A stretch of DNA of 56,906 bases from Nitrospiria bacterium (GCA_919902495.1 CAKKRC010000049.1:1-56906), one strand, 5' to 3'. Counted from the stretch's first letter, positions 1 through 8,025 are shown. Numbers and translations are program-made. Notes: generated by a model from the letters alone, not told the origin.

Positions 1-1110
1 GGCAACGCTGGTCTTGAGCGCCTTCAGGAAGAAGTAGGTGAAGAGGCTGTGGTTCTTGTCGGGATACCACGAGCTGATCTGGTTGCCCTTGGCGCTCGTG
101 AAGACCGCGGTGTTCTTCTGGTTCAGGGCGGAGGTGGTCGTCTCGATGAAGATGGGGCTGGCGTCGGGGATGATCATGCCTTCCTGGGACCCGCCGCTGA
201 AGCACGAGTCGAGGACGATGGTGATGTTCTTCGGCATCTTCTCCTTGTTCAGCTTCGCAAGGTTCATGTAGAGCGTGTCGAGGGGATAGGCCGTGAGCCG
301 GATCACCGTGGGGTCCGCGTCGGCGGGCACGAGGTAGGCTTTCTTCGACACACTGTCCGGTGCGCCGTGGCCGGAGTAGTAGATGAAGACCTCCGAGGAG
401 CCCTTGCGCACCCGGTTGTACAGGATGCCCCGGTGGTCCTGGGCGTCGCCGAAGAGCTTCACCAGGTCGATGAACGTAGCGTCGCGCATCAGGATGATGT
501 TGTTCTCGTCGTAGCCGAGCGAGTCCACCAGGTAGCGTTTCATGATGGCCGCGTCCTGGGCCGCGAACTTCACGGCGGGCAGGGTGGGGTTGCGGTAGTT
601 CTTGTTCCCGATGATCACGCCGATGGCGTCGGGGCGGCTCTGGCCGGTCTTTGGCGGCGTGTCCACGTTCGCCGTGTACAGCTCCAGCGTGACCTTGTAC
701 TGCCGGTTGTTCGGCTCGAGCTCAACGGCCTTGGCCGCGAGGCCCTCGCCGAACTTCTTGTCGCCGCCCGCCTTGACGTACTGGATGTAGGCCATGGCGT
801 TCAGGGCTTTGGCGTAACTCGCGTTCAGCAGGATGGCCTGGCTGATCCGGTCCTCGGCGTCCTTGAGCCTGCCGCTCTGGAAGTAGACCATGCCGAGGTT
901 CAGGTGGAGCGAGGCGCTCTTGGGGCAGAGGCCGATGGCCTCCTTGAGCTTCTTCTCGGCCACGGTGGGGTTTGTCAGGAAGACCTCGCTGGCGTCGTCG
1001 GACAGCTTTGCCGCGGACTCGCAGTCTGCCGGTGAGTTCGCGGCCGGGGCCGGGGTCGTCAGGATGAAGGAGAAAAAGGCGAGGCACAGGATCCATGACC
1101 ATCGGCGCAT
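1..1110 (-). CDS. TPR and caspase-like (peptidase C14) protein, 3' end outside window
   Basis: The gene starts at an ATG at 1110 behind a CAGGAGGG ribosome site and stays open to base 1 (370 codons), so the C-terminus is missing. A signal peptide (MRRWSWILCLAFFSF, cleaved near APAA) implies export. Residues about 30-150 look like TPR helices (LHLNLGMVYFQSGR, ALNAMAYIQYVKAGGD, AVELEPNN). From about residue 160 a caspase-like fold follows: the VIIGNKNY strand, His248 in YYSGHG and Cys303 in LDSCFSGG, which is the catalytic dyad of family C14. Known members are Cys proteases, usually cutting after Arg or Lys; substrate and partner here are unknown. It is divergent from the thi operon. Confidence 0.88.
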   Translation of the reverse strand, partial: MRRWSWILCLAFFSFILTTPAPAANSPADCESAAKLSDDASEVFLTNPTVAEKKLKEAIGLCPKSASLHLNLGMVYFQSGRLKDAEDRISQAILLNASYAKALNAMAYIQYVKAGGDKKFGEGLAAKAVELEPNNRQYKVTLELYTANVDTPPKTGQSRPDAIGVIIGNKNYRNPTLPAVKFAAQDAAIMKRYLVDSLGYDENNIILMRDATFIDLVKLFGDAQDHRGILYNRVRKGSSEVFIYYSGHGAPDSVSKKAYLVPADADPTVIRLTAYPLDTLYMNLAKLNKEKMPKNITIVLDSCFSGGSQEGMIIPDASPIFIETTTSALNQKNTAVFTSAKGNQISSWYPDKNHSLFTYFFLKALKTSVA

Positions 1111-1244
1111 GGGGGAACCCTCCTGAAAGATAGGATCAACACTTGAGAGGGAAATGTTCGTAGTGGTTCGGTGCTGGTATCATGCCCTAAAATGCAAGTC
1201 CTTGTCAAGTGGATCGGCGGGGTATATTCGGGGGAGGAAAATCG

Positions 1245-1274
1245 TTGACTTGCGAGCGCTTTCTGCGGTATTGT
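1245..1274 (+). promoter_or_regulatory. Sigma-70-type promoter of the thi operon
   Basis: TTGACT (1245-1250), an 18-nt spacer and TATTGT (1269-1274) lie just before the TPP riboswitch. Transcription would start near 1281, placing the aptamer at the very 5' end of the message. Found by eye. Confidence 0.5.
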
Positions 1275-1286
1275 ACCAAAACATAA

Positions 1287-1371
1287 AGCTGGGGGAGCCG
1301 CATGGCTGAGAGTCCTTTTGAGGACGACCCTTGGAACCTGATCCGGGTAGTTCCGGCGTAGGGAAGGCGAG
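1287..1371 (+). ncRNA. TPP riboswitch (THI box)
   Basis: The conserved aptamer blocks occur in order: GGGGGAGCC, GGCTGAGAG, GACCCTTGGAACCTGATC, then GGGTAGTTCCGGCGTAGGGAA. These match the THI-box core, including the CTGAGA motif that reads the pyrimidine and the ACCTGATC...GCGTAGGGAA segment. It stands upstream of thiS, thiG, thiE, thiC and thiD and should lower their expression when thiamin pyrophosphate is plentiful. Confidence 0.95.
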
Positions 1372-1399
1372 AATGAACGTGCATATCCAACCTCTCAAG

Positions 1400-1428
1400 C
1401 CGTATCCTATCCCGGGATGCGGTTTTTT
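1400..1428 (+). terminator. Riboswitch-linked intrinsic terminator
   Basis: CCGTATCC pairs with GGGATGCGG and is followed by TTTTTT, about 30 nt after the aptamer. Its position suggests TPP binding ends transcription here, before thiS. The pairing partner that would act as anti-terminator was not worked out. Confidence 0.75.
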
Positions 1429-1477
1429 GTTTGTCATAGGGGAACTGCAAAGGAGAACGTCAACAACTAAAAGAATA

Positions 1478-1584
1478 TTAACCACAGATGAACACAGATA
1501 AAGTCATAAATAACTAAAGATGCTATTTTCAGCGGCAATACTTCCCTTGCCGTATCTGTGTCCATCTGTGTTTATCTGTGGTTG
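1478..1584. repeat. Armed heptamer repeat R1 (CACAGAT / ATCTGTG)
   Basis: The left arm has two CACAGAT words 10 nt apart; the right arm has three ATCTGTG words at the same step and ends in GTGGTT. The middle is unrelated and AT-rich. It lies between the riboswitch terminator and thiS. The left arm (1481-1500) is the uninterrupted counterpart of the interrupted arm at 20452-20495. Confidence 0.85.
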
Positions 1585-1604
1585 CAATGGGTTGAACTGA
1601 ACAT

Positions 1605-1805
1605 ATGACCATTATCCTCAACGGTAAGAAGAAGGACGTCCCCGACGGCATCACGGTCATCGGCCTGCTCGGACACCTGAACATCCAGCACCAGCGGGTG
1701 GCGGTGGAGCGGAACGGGGAGATCGTCAAAAAAGCAGATTACGCAGTAACCGTACTCAAAGATGGTGATGCCCTGGAAGTGGTGAGTTTCATGGGAGGCG
1801 GGTAA
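1605..1805 (+). CDS. thiS: Sulfur carrier protein ThiS
   Basis: This 66-aa ubiquitin-like protein ends in MGGG, the glycine tail that is adenylated and thiocarboxylated so that it can give sulfur to thiazole synthase ThiG. The N-terminal MTIILNGKK strand and the PDGITVIGLL segment fit the beta-grasp fold and the usual 65-70 aa length. It is the first gene after the TPP riboswitch and terminator and lies upstream of thiG. The ThiF-type adenylyltransferase and the ThiH or ThiO enzyme that would complete thiazole synthesis are not in the window. Confidence 0.93.
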   Translation: MTIILNGKKKDVPDGITVIGLLGHLNIQHQRVAVERNGEIVKKADYAVTVLKDGDALEVVSFMGGG

Positions 1806-1869
1806 AGACGGACACGGGGAAAAATATAAAGACAAGACCACTAGTCAAGATTCAAAAAAGGAGGATTTC

Positions 1870-2202
1870 ATGGAGAAAAAACCTTTTCTGAAACACTGGT
1901 CGAAACTGCGTGCGAACCAGAAGCTGAGCCCCAAACCGGTGCGGTACACCCACGAGGGCAGCACCTACGCCGAGGACGGCGTCAGGATCACCGGCAGCAA
2001 GGCCTTTGTGGACAGCGTGCTGTCCCGGCTCAAAGATCTCTTGAAATTCGAGGAAGAGGAGACGCGGCTCCAGGTGGTATATAAGAAGAGCACGGACCGC
2101 GAGAGCGGAAAGACGCTCACCTCCTATAATTGTTATGTGCAGGTCCATGCGCGGGGCGGCGTGCCCGCGAAGAAGAAGGCTGAGAAGAAAAAGACAAAAT
2201 AG
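1870..2202 (+). CDS. Small basic protein of unknown function within the thi operon
   Basis: A 110-aa ORF with a strong AAGGAGG site just before the ATG. There is no signal peptide or membrane segment. The N-terminus (MEKKPFLKHWSKLRANQ) and the lysine-rich tail (PAKKKAEKKKTK) are basic; the middle (GVRITGSKAFVDSVLSRLKDLLKFEEEETRL) mixes strand and helix. I do not recognise the family. Lying between thiS and thiG suggests co-transcription, but the basic composition would equally suit a nucleic-acid-binding protein unrelated to thiamin. Confidence 0.7.
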   Translation: MEKKPFLKHWSKLRANQKLSPKPVRYTHEGSTYAEDGVRITGSKAFVDSVLSRLKDLLKFEEEETRLQVVYKKSTDRESGKTLTSYNCYVQVHARGGVPAKKKAEKKKTK

Positions 2203-2207
2203 AAGCT

Positions 2208-2344
2208 TTTACCGCGAAGGCGCGAGGGACGCGAAGGAAACACGGGCGTTGATTTATGTAGGGGCAACCCTATGTGGTTGCCCTGATGCGGGCGGCCACG
2301 CAGGGCCGCCCCTACAACATCCTCCGTGTTCATCCGTGGCAAAA
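2208..2344. repeat. Armed heptamer repeat R2 with nested GC-rich inverted repeat
   Basis: The left arm is a CGCGAAG-type array (ACCGCGAAGGCGCGAGGG) ending in CACGG; the right arm is CCGTGTTCATCCGTGG. Between them lies a different inverted repeat (2258-2315) with GTAGGGGC and GCCCCTAC ends enclosing GGCAACC/GGTTGCC and GGGCGGCC/GGCCGCCC pairs. It looks like one dispersed repeat sitting in another. Confidence 0.75.
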
Positions 2345-2374
2345 CATTAGTCTGTTGTTCGGAGGTATTTAAAA

Positions 2375-3154
2375 ATGTCAAACGATAATCTTGTCATAGC
2401 AGGCATCGAGTTCAAGTCCCGGCTCTGGGTGGGCACGGGGAAGTACAAGGATTTCGACGAGACGCGGCGGGCCATCGAGGCATCGGGCACGGACGTGGTG
2501 ACGGGCTCGGTGCGGCGCGTGAACATCGTCGACAAATCCAAGGAGAACCTGCTCGACTACATCGATCCGAAGAAATATAAGATCCTTCCCAACACGGCCG
2601 GCTGCTACACCGCCAAGGACGCCATACGGACGGCCATGCTGGCTGCCGAGGCGGGCATCACGAAGCTGGTGAAGCTTGAGGTGATCGGCGACGAGAGGAC
2701 GCTTTTTCCCGATAATGAAGCCACGCTCGAGGCCGCGAAGGTGCTGCTGAAGGAAGGGCTGATCGTCCTGCCCTACATGAGCGATGATCCCATCATGGCG
2801 AAGAAGCTTGTGGACATCGGCTGCCCGGCGGTGATGCCGCTGGCCGCGCCCATCGGTTCCGGGCTCGGCATCAGGAACCCCTACAACATCAGGATCATCA
2901 TAGAGACCGTGAAGGTGCCGGTCATCGTGGACGCCGGCGTGGGCACTGCCTCGGACGTTGCCATTGCCATGGAGCTTGGCTGCGACGCCGTGCTGCTGAA
3001 CACGGCGATCTCGGCTGCCAGGGACCCGATCATGATGGCCGAGGCGATGAAATACGGCGTCATGGCAGGACGGCTCGCCTACAAGGCGGGCAGGATGCCG
3101 AAGAAGCTCTATGCTACTGCCAGCAGCCCGATCGAGGGGATGATCGGGGGGTAA
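2375..3154 (+). CDS. thiG: Thiazole synthase ThiG
   Basis: 259 aa, normal ThiG length, with a CGGAGG site before the ATG. ThiG is a TIM barrel that joins 1-deoxy-D-xylulose 5-phosphate, ThiS thiocarboxylate and dehydroglycine into the thiazole phosphate of thiamin. Seen here: [14 protein letters not shown] at the N-terminus, [17 protein letters not shown], the [10 protein letters not shown] segment with the expected Schiff-base lysine, and the C-terminal phosphate-binding [20 protein letters not shown]. The order thiS, unknown, thiG, thiE, thiC supports the assignment. Confidence 0.97.
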   Translation: MSNDNLVIAGIEFKSRLWVGTGKYKDFDETRRAIEASGTDVVTGSVRRVNIVDKSKENLLDYIDPKKYKILPNTAGCYTAKDAIRTAMLAAEAGITKLVKLEVIGDERTLFPDNEATLEAAKVLLKEGLIVLPYMSDDPIMAKKLVDIGCPAVMPLAAPIGSGLGIRNPYNIRIIIETVKVPVIVDAGVGTASDVAIAMELGCDAVLLNTAISAARDPIMMAEAMKYGVMAGRLAYKAGRMPKKLYATASSPIEGMIGG

Positions 3155-3170
3155 AGACGGAGGCGGGAGG

Positions 3171-3258
3171 CATTGGAAATTGCAGATTGTAAATAGCAAA
3201 TTTCAAATTGAACTGCGCAGTTCAATTTACATTTTACAATTTGATATTTCCAATTTGA
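3171..3258. repeat. AT-rich inverted repeat with a 24-bp perfect palindrome
   Basis: Arms made of TTGNAAATTT-like words surround a perfect palindrome at 3205-3228 (arms AAATTGAACTGC and GCAGTTCAATTT). It fills the whole thiG-thiE gap and ends two bases before the thiE start, leaving no clear Shine-Dalgarno site. It could form a long hairpin in the thi message. Confidence 0.8.
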
Positions 3259-3259
3259 A

Positions 3260-3916
3260 ATGATGCTCGATTTTAGGATCTATCTCATAACCGACCGTAA
3301 GGTCGCGACGAAGCCGCTGCCCGAGGCGGTTCGCCTGGCTCTCGAGGGCGGGGTCCGGTGTGTCCAACTCCGGGAGAAGGACCTGCCTATCCGGGAGTTG
3401 CTGGCGCTGGCGCAGGAGCTTCGGTCCATTACCCGCGAGTTCGGGGCAAAGCTCTTTATCAACGACCGGGTGGATATAGCGGTGGCCGTGGATGCCGACG
3501 GGGTGCATCTCGGGCATCAGAGCATTCCGGCCAATGCAGCCAGGAAGGTAGTTGGAACGTCCATGCTGATCGGCGTTTCGACCCATAATTTGGAAGAAGC
3601 TAAGGCAGCGGTGGCAGGCGGAGCCGATTTCATAACTTTTGGACCCATATTCGAGACGCCTTCAAAGGTGAAATATGGGGCGCCGGTGGGATTAAATGAC
3701 ATAAAACAACTCATTGTAGATGTTGCTGTCCCAATATTCGCCATTGGCGGCATTAATGGTGGGAATATCCAGCAAGTCGTTATGTCCGGCGTAGCCGGTG
3801 TGGCAATGATATCGGCGATACTTGCTGCTCCCGACATCAAGACGGCCGCGAGCAAGTTCGCTCAGGCGGAAAAGATCATAGAAAAGTTCCGTTGCAGCGA
3901 TTGCGCTCCCCGTTAG
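3260..3916 (+). CDS. thiE: Thiamin-phosphate synthase ThiE
   Basis: 218 aa. ThiE couples HMP diphosphate with thiazole phosphate to make thiamin phosphate. Family marks: FRIYLITDRK at the N-terminus, CVQLREKDLPIRELL (pyrophosphate-binding QLREK), FINDRVDIAVAVDADGVHLG, and the thiazole-phosphate loop GPIFETPSKVKYGAPVG. The start has MM in a row, so the ATG three bases later is equally possible. The AT-rich repeat runs up to the start and no Shine-Dalgarno site is visible; translation may depend on the upstream gene. Confidence 0.96.
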   Translation: MMLDFRIYLITDRKVATKPLPEAVRLALEGGVRCVQLREKDLPIRELLALAQELRSITREFGAKLFINDRVDIAVAVDADGVHLGHQSIPANAARKVVGTSMLIGVSTHNLEEAKAAVAGGADFITFGPIFETPSKVKYGAPVGLNDIKQLIVDVAVPIFAIGGINGGNIQQVVMSGVAGVAMISAILAAPDIKTAASKFAQAEKIIEKFRCSDCAPR

Positions 3917-3954
3917 GCCCGCTATCCGCAGGAGCCAGAGAGGTGAGGTAGGTC

Positions 3955-5277
3955 ATGAACCAGATCATAGAGGCACGAAAAGGAAACATCACTCCCGAGA
4001 TGGAGGCCGTTGCGCGGGCCGAACGCGTGAGCGTCGAATATGTCCGCGACGGCATCGCTACGGGCACCATCGTCATCACCCGGAACACCCGGCACACGAG
4101 CATCACGCCACTCGGCATCGGCAAGGGCCTCCGGACCAAGATCAACGCGAACATAGGCACCTCCAAGGACCGCATGTCCATCGAGGACGAGATCGAGAAG
4201 CTCAAGGTGGCGGTCGCGTCGGGCGCCGACGCGGTGATGGACCTCTCGACGGGCGGGCCGATCGTCGGGATCCGGAAGGAGATCCTGCGGCAGTCCACCG
4301 TTGCCATCGGCACGGTGCCCATCTACCAGGCAGCGGTCGAGACCGTGGAGCAGGGCAGGTCCATCGTCCAGATGGACCCGGACCTTCTGTTCCGCGTCAT
4401 CGAGCAGCAGTGCGCCGAAGGCGTGGACTTCATCACGGTGCACTGCGGCGTGACCCGGGAGAGCGTGGAGCGGCTCAGGAACCAGGGCAGGATCATGGAC
4501 GTGGTGAGCCGCGGCGGCGCGTTCCATCTGGAGTGGATCATCACCAACGACGCCGAGAACCCGCTCTTCGAGCAGTATGACCGCCTCGTTGAGATATCGA
4601 AGAAATATGACGTGACCCTGTCGCTCGGCGACGGCATGCGGCCGGGCTGCCTTGCCGACGCCACGGACCGCGCGCAGATCCAGGAGCTCATCACCCTGGG
4701 AGAGCTTCGCGACCATGCCCATGACGCCGGCGTGCAGGTGATGATCGAGGGGCCGGGGCATGTTCCGATCAACCAGGTGGAGACGAACATCAAGATCCAG
4801 AAAGAGCTTTGCAAAGGCGCGCCGTTCTACGTGCTCGGGCCGCTCGTGACCGACGTCGCGCCCGGCTACGACCATATCACCTCGGCCATCGGCGGGGCCA
4901 TCGCGGGCGCCGCGGGCGCGGACTTCCTGTGCTATGTCACGCCGTCGGAGCACCTGCGCCTGCCCGATCTCGAGGACGTGCGCGAGGGCGTCATTGCCTC
5001 ACGCATCGCGGCCCACGCAGCCGACATCGCCAAAGGCGTCCCGGGCGCCATGGAGTGGGACAAGGAGATGGCGCGGCGGAGGAAAGCGCTCGACTGGAAG
5101 GGGCAGATCGAGCTGTCCATCAACCCCGAACGGGCGAGGAAACTGCGCGAATCCAGTCTGCCGAAGGAATCCGACGTCTGCAGCATGTGCGGCGAGTTCT
5201 GCTCCATGAAGGGAGTGTCGAAGTACCTCAAGAAGGAGCCAGGAGCCAGGAGCCAGAAGTCAGGAGAAAGAAAATAA
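3955..5277 (+). CDS. thiC: Phosphomethylpyrimidine synthase ThiC (short form)
   Basis: 440 aa, the shorter ThiC type. ThiC is a radical-SAM enzyme that rearranges aminoimidazole ribotide into HMP phosphate. Visible: the N-terminal MEAVARAERV segment, VMDLSTGG, DFITVHCGVT, RPGCLADATD, MIEGPGHVPINQVETN, GPLVTDVAPGYDHI and a C-terminal cluster motif Cys409-x2-Cys412-x3-Cys416. Classic long ThiC has C-x2-C-x4-C, so the last spacing is one residue shorter. The last ~13 residues (EPGARSQKSGERK) come from a 7-nt tandem array and are probably non-functional. BzaF, the benzimidazole-forming paralogue, is the alternative, but the thi context favours ThiC. Confidence 0.93.
   Translation: MNQIIEARKGNITPEMEAVARAERVSVEYVRDGIATGTIVITRNTRHTSITPLGIGKGLRTKINANIGTSKDRMSIEDEIEKLKVAVASGADAVMDLSTGGPIVGIRKEILRQSTVAIGTVPIYQAAVETVEQGRSIVQMDPDLLFRVIEQQCAEGVDFITVHCGVTRESVERLRNQGRIMDVVSRGGAFHLEWIITNDAENPLFEQYDRLVEISKKYDVTLSLGDGMRPGCLADATDRAQIQELITLGELRDHAHDAGVQVMIEGPGHVPINQVETNIKIQKELCKGAPFYVLGPLVTDVAPGYDHITSAIGGAIAGAAGADFLCYVTPSEHLRLPDLEDVREGVIASRIAAHAADIAKGVPGAMEWDKEMARRRKALDWKGQIELSINPERARKLRESSLPKESDVCSMCGEFCSMKGVSKYLKKEPGARSQKSGERK
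5235..5267 (+). repeat. 7-nt tandem array (CCAGGAG) inside the thiC 3' end
   Basis: Four to five units of CCAGGAG with one CCAGAAG and one TCAGGAG variant, at exact 7-nt steps. The array is translated as the last residues of ThiC before the TAA. Confidence 0.85.
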
Positions 5278-5322
5278 TAATGCGAAATGCGGGATACGAC
5301 AAGGGTCAGGGGGAACAGTTCA

Positions 5323-5349
5323 GTGCGGAAGGCGGAGTGCGGAGTGAAG
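5323..5349 (+). repeat. 7-nt tandem array (GTGCGGA) at the start of the M23 gene
   Basis: Units GTGCGGA, AGGCGGA, GTGCGGA, GTGAAG at 7-nt steps. It appears to supply both the GGAG-like ribosome site and the GTG start of the downstream peptidase gene. Confidence 0.75.
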
Positions 5350-6192
5350 AATAAAGTAATCCATATCATTTTCATTATCCTCATCGGTCTGGTCTCAGGA
5401 AAATATTCTTTTGCCGTGGAGCCGTCGATCGTGCTCTCACCGAAGAAGGTCGGACCCGGGGATCTTATGACTGTGACCGTGAAGAATGCCGCCGGACCTG
5501 TCGAGGGATCGTTCAACGGGAAACACCTTTACTTCAATCCCGTGAAGAACGCCTTCAAGGCCGTCGTCGGCATAGACCTCAAAACCGATCCGGGGACCTA
5601 TCCGCTCAGCCTGACCGTGGACGGAAAGCCGCTCACTAGCGACGTGGTGATCGCCAAAAAGAAATATCCCGTACAAAAGTTGACGCTGCCGGAGGACATG
5701 GTGGTCCTCTCTCCGGAGAACGAGGCGCGGGCGGACAGGGAGCAGAGGAAGATGGCGGCCATCTGGCCGTTCGATTCCCTCCGCGTCTGGCAGGGAAGTT
5801 TTATGGACCCGCTGCCGGGGAAAGCGATGGGCACGCCCTTCGGTGTGCGCCGCATCATCAACGACATCCCGAAGAACCCCCACTCGGGGGTGGACATCAC
5901 CGCCGACGAAGGGGAGCCGGTGAAGGCGCCGAACGACGGCGTCGTCATCCTTGTGGACGATCAGTTCTACTCGGGAAACAGCGTCGTGCTCGACCACGGC
6001 CAGGGCATCTACACCATGTTCTTCCATCTCTCGAAGATCAACGTCAAGTACGGCCAGGCGGTCACGAAGGGCGATGTGATCGCCCTTGTGGGGTCGACCG
6101 GCAGGTCAACGGGCGCGCACCTGCACTGGGGCGTGCGCGTGCAGGGAGCGAAGGTCGATCCGCTGGCGCTGATAAAGCTGAAATTGGATTGA
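5344..6192 (+). CDS. Secreted M23-family (LytM-type) peptidase
   Basis: The frame is open from an ATG at 5287. I prefer the GTG at 5344 (282 aa), with GGAG six bases upstream and a clean signal peptide (VKNKVIHIIFIILIGLVSG, cleavage near SFA). Residues ~25-110 form a beta-rich Ig-like region. The M23 domain is C-terminal: HSGVDI (zinc His and Asp), HGQGIYTMFFH and the HLHWGV signature. Such enzymes cut peptidoglycan cross-bridges or act as amidase activators; with all ligands present this one is probably active. It interrupts the thi genes and has no obvious thiamin role. Confidence 0.88.
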   Translation: MKNKVIHIIFIILIGLVSGKYSFAVEPSIVLSPKKVGPGDLMTVTVKNAAGPVEGSFNGKHLYFNPVKNAFKAVVGIDLKTDPGTYPLSLTVDGKPLTSDVVIAKKKYPVQKLTLPEDMVVLSPENEARADREQRKMAAIWPFDSLRVWQGSFMDPLPGKAMGTPFGVRRIINDIPKNPHSGVDITADEGEPVKAPNDGVVILVDDQFYSGNSVVLDHGQGIYTMFFHLSKINVKYGQAVTKGDVIALVGSTGRSTGAHLHWGVRVQGAKVDPLALIKLKLD

Positions 6193-6237
6193 TTCGAGAA
6201 GATCTGATCCGATAAAGTAAAAATTCGTAAATCTTCT

Positions 6238-6334
6238 TTTGCCACAGAGAGCACAGAGGTCACCGAGAAAAACAACACAAGCATCTGTTGTTGATCTGGC
6301 CGTCCTCTGTGCCTCCGTGTCTCCGTGGTGAAAT
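6238..6334. repeat. Armed heptamer repeat R3 (CACAGAG)
   Basis: Left arm GCCACAGAGAGCACAGAGG, right arm CCTCTGTGCCTCCGTGTCTCCGTGG. The right arm ends GGTGAAAT only five bases before the thiD start codon. Confidence 0.85.
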
Positions 6335-6338
6335 CTTT

Positions 6339-7106
6339 ATGATAAAGGTTCTTTCCATCGCCGGCTCCGATCCGTCGGGGGGCGCGGGCATCCAGACAGA
6401 CCTCAAGACCTTCCAGGCGCTCGGCGCCCATGGCATGGCCATACCCGCCGCGCTGACGGCGCAGAACAGCGCTAGCGTCACGGGAAGTTATTCCATTCCT
6501 CCCCGGGAATTGTCGCAGCAGATCGATACACTTCTTTCCGACATCAAGCCTGATGCCGTGAAGACCGGGATGCTGCTTACGCGGCAGACGGTGATTGCGG
6601 TAGCGAGCGCAATGCGCAACTACCGGATCGTGAACCTTGTCGTCGATCCGGTCATTCGCTCCAGTTCCGGGAAGACACTGCTTAAGCGTGATGCCGTCCG
6701 AGCCATGCAGAAGGAGCTTTTTCCCCTGGCGCGGGTGATCACGCCGAACATCCCCGAGGCCGAGGTCCTGACAGGGATGAGGATAATGACCGACGAGGAC
6801 ATGGATTTCGCGGCCGGGACGCTCATGGACATGGGGCCGCGGTATGTGCTGATCAAAGGCGGACATGGAAAAGGACCGGCAATTGACACTCTTTATGGCG
6901 GAAAAACGGTCCTGAGCTTTTCCACGGAACGTCAAGAAGGCGAGTTTCACGGCACGGGATGCGTGCTTTCCTCGGCGATTGCCGTGTTCATAGGGAAGGG
7001 ATTGCCTGTGGAAAAGGCTGTGGAAAAGGCGAAACTGTTTGTGGAAAAGATGTTGAAAAGGACGAATCGCGTCGGGAAGGGCAGAGCGAAGTATTTTCAA
7101 TTCTGA
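6339..7106 (+). CDS. thiD: Hydroxymethylpyrimidine (phosphate) kinase ThiD
   Basis: 255 aa from the ATG at 6339; an upstream in-frame ATG at 6288 lies inside a repeat and is unlikely. ThiD phosphorylates HMP and HMP-P to the diphosphate used by ThiE. Ribokinase-fold marks: AGSDPSGGAGIQTDLKTF at the N-terminus, a VDPVIRSSSGK substrate loop, TPNIPEAEVLTG, LIKGGHG and the C-terminal anion hole FHGTGCVLSSAIA. The GGTGA at the end of repeat R3, seven bases upstream, is the only visible ribosome site. It belongs with the thi operon despite the M23 gene between. Confidence 0.95.
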   Translation: MIKVLSIAGSDPSGGAGIQTDLKTFQALGAHGMAIPAALTAQNSASVTGSYSIPPRELSQQIDTLLSDIKPDAVKTGMLLTRQTVIAVASAMRNYRIVNLVVDPVIRSSSGKTLLKRDAVRAMQKELFPLARVITPNIPEAEVLTGMRIMTDEDMDFAAGTLMDMGPRYVLIKGGHGKGPAIDTLYGGKTVLSFSTERQEGEFHGTGCVLSSAIAVFIGKGLPVEKAVEKAKLFVEKMLKRTNRVGKGRAKYFQF

Positions 7107-7121
7107 AACACATCGAACATT

Positions 7122-7294
7122 GGTAACCACAGGCGACCTCGTCGCACACGGGGCTTCGCCACACGGATAAAGACAAACCAAAGTTCTTCTTGATATAAAG
7201 ATAAAAAATACGGAATTGTTGCTTCTTTCGATTTATTTGTTTCGGTCGTACCGTGTCCATCAGTGTGTCCCGTATTTCGGGACCCGTGGTTAAA
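7122..7294. repeat. Armed heptamer repeat R4 carrying small inserted hairpins
   Basis: Left arm begins GTAACCACAG and continues ACACGGATAAAGAC; right arm has CCGTGTCCATCAGTGTG and ends CCCGTGGTTAAA. The arms are broken by hairpins: GCGAC-CTC-GTCGC at 7133-7145, GGC-TTC-GCC at 7152-7160 and GTCCCG-TATTT-CGGGAC at 7267-7283. Removing them restores a better match between arms. Confidence 0.75.
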
Positions 7295-7310
7295 TTTCAT
7301 GGAGGATTCA

Positions 7311-8018
7311 ATGCGTATTGACGGCAGAAAGGCGGACGAGCTCCGCAAGTTGAAGATCACCAGGAACTACATAAAATCCGCCGAAGGTTCCGTCCTGATC
7401 CAGATGGGCGATACCTGGGTCATCTGCACGGCCACGGTGGAGAACTCGGTCCCCCCGTTCCTGCGGGGCAAGGGCACCGGATGGGTGACCGCGGAATACG
7501 CAATGCTGCCGCGCTCCTCGGCCCAGCGCATCCAGCGGGAGCGGGCCAGGATCGGCGGCCGGACCCACGAGATCCAGAGGCTCATCGGCAGGGCGCTCCG
7601 CTCCGTCGTGGACATGAAGGCCCTGGGCGAACGGTCGGTGCTTATCGACTGCGACGTGGTCCAGGCGGACGGCGGGACGCGCACGGCCTCCATCACCGGC
7701 GCCTACATCGCCCTGGTGGATGCCCTGCGGCATGTGAAGAAGCAGGGGACGATCGCGCACGTTCCGGTCCTCGACCACCTCGCCGCGGTGAGCGTCGGCA
7801 TTGTGGACGGCAAACCCATGCTTGACCTCTGCTATACCGAGGATTCCGGCGCCGAAGTGGATATGAACCTGGTGATGACCGGGAAGGGCGGGATCGTCGA
7901 GATTCAGGGCACGGCGGAGGGGGAACCGTTCTCCAAGGCCGAGCTCGCGAAGCTGCTGGCATTGGGAGAAAAAGGCATTAAACAGCTGATCCAAAAGCAA
8001 AAGGAAATACTGAAATGA
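7311..8018 (+). CDS. rph: Ribonuclease PH
   Basis: 235 aa from the ATG at 7311, which has GGAGGA upstream; a longer in-frame start at 7263 runs through a repeat and is rejected. RNase PH is a phosphate-dependent exoribonuclease that trims tRNA 3' ends. Marks: [16 protein letters not shown] at the start, [16 protein letters not shown], the basic [26 protein letters not shown] helix, [20 protein letters not shown], and [19 protein letters not shown] with acidic metal ligands. No HAM1/rdgB gene follows, although rph is paired with one in many genomes. Confidence 0.97.
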   Translation: MRIDGRKADELRKLKITRNYIKSAEGSVLIQMGDTWVICTATVENSVPPFLRGKGTGWVTAEYAMLPRSSAQRIQRERARIGGRTHEIQRLIGRALRSVVDMKALGERSVLIDCDVVQADGGTRTASITGAYIALVDALRHVKKQGTIAHVPVLDHLAAVSVGIVDGKPMLDLCYTEDSGAEVDMNLVMTGKGGIVEIQGTAEGEPFSKAELAKLLALGEKGIKQLIQKQKEILK

Positions 8019-8025
8019 AATGTTC

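Noticed and set aside
1373-1500. Short ORF starting just after the riboswitch (MNVHIQPLKPYP...)
   Set aside because: It runs through the terminator and into repeat R1, has no ribosome site, and matches no leader-peptide pattern.
2258-2315. Nested GTAGGGGC...GCCCCTAC repeat as a terminator
   Set aside because: It is in the thi operon before thiG and has no T run; best read as a dispersed repeat.
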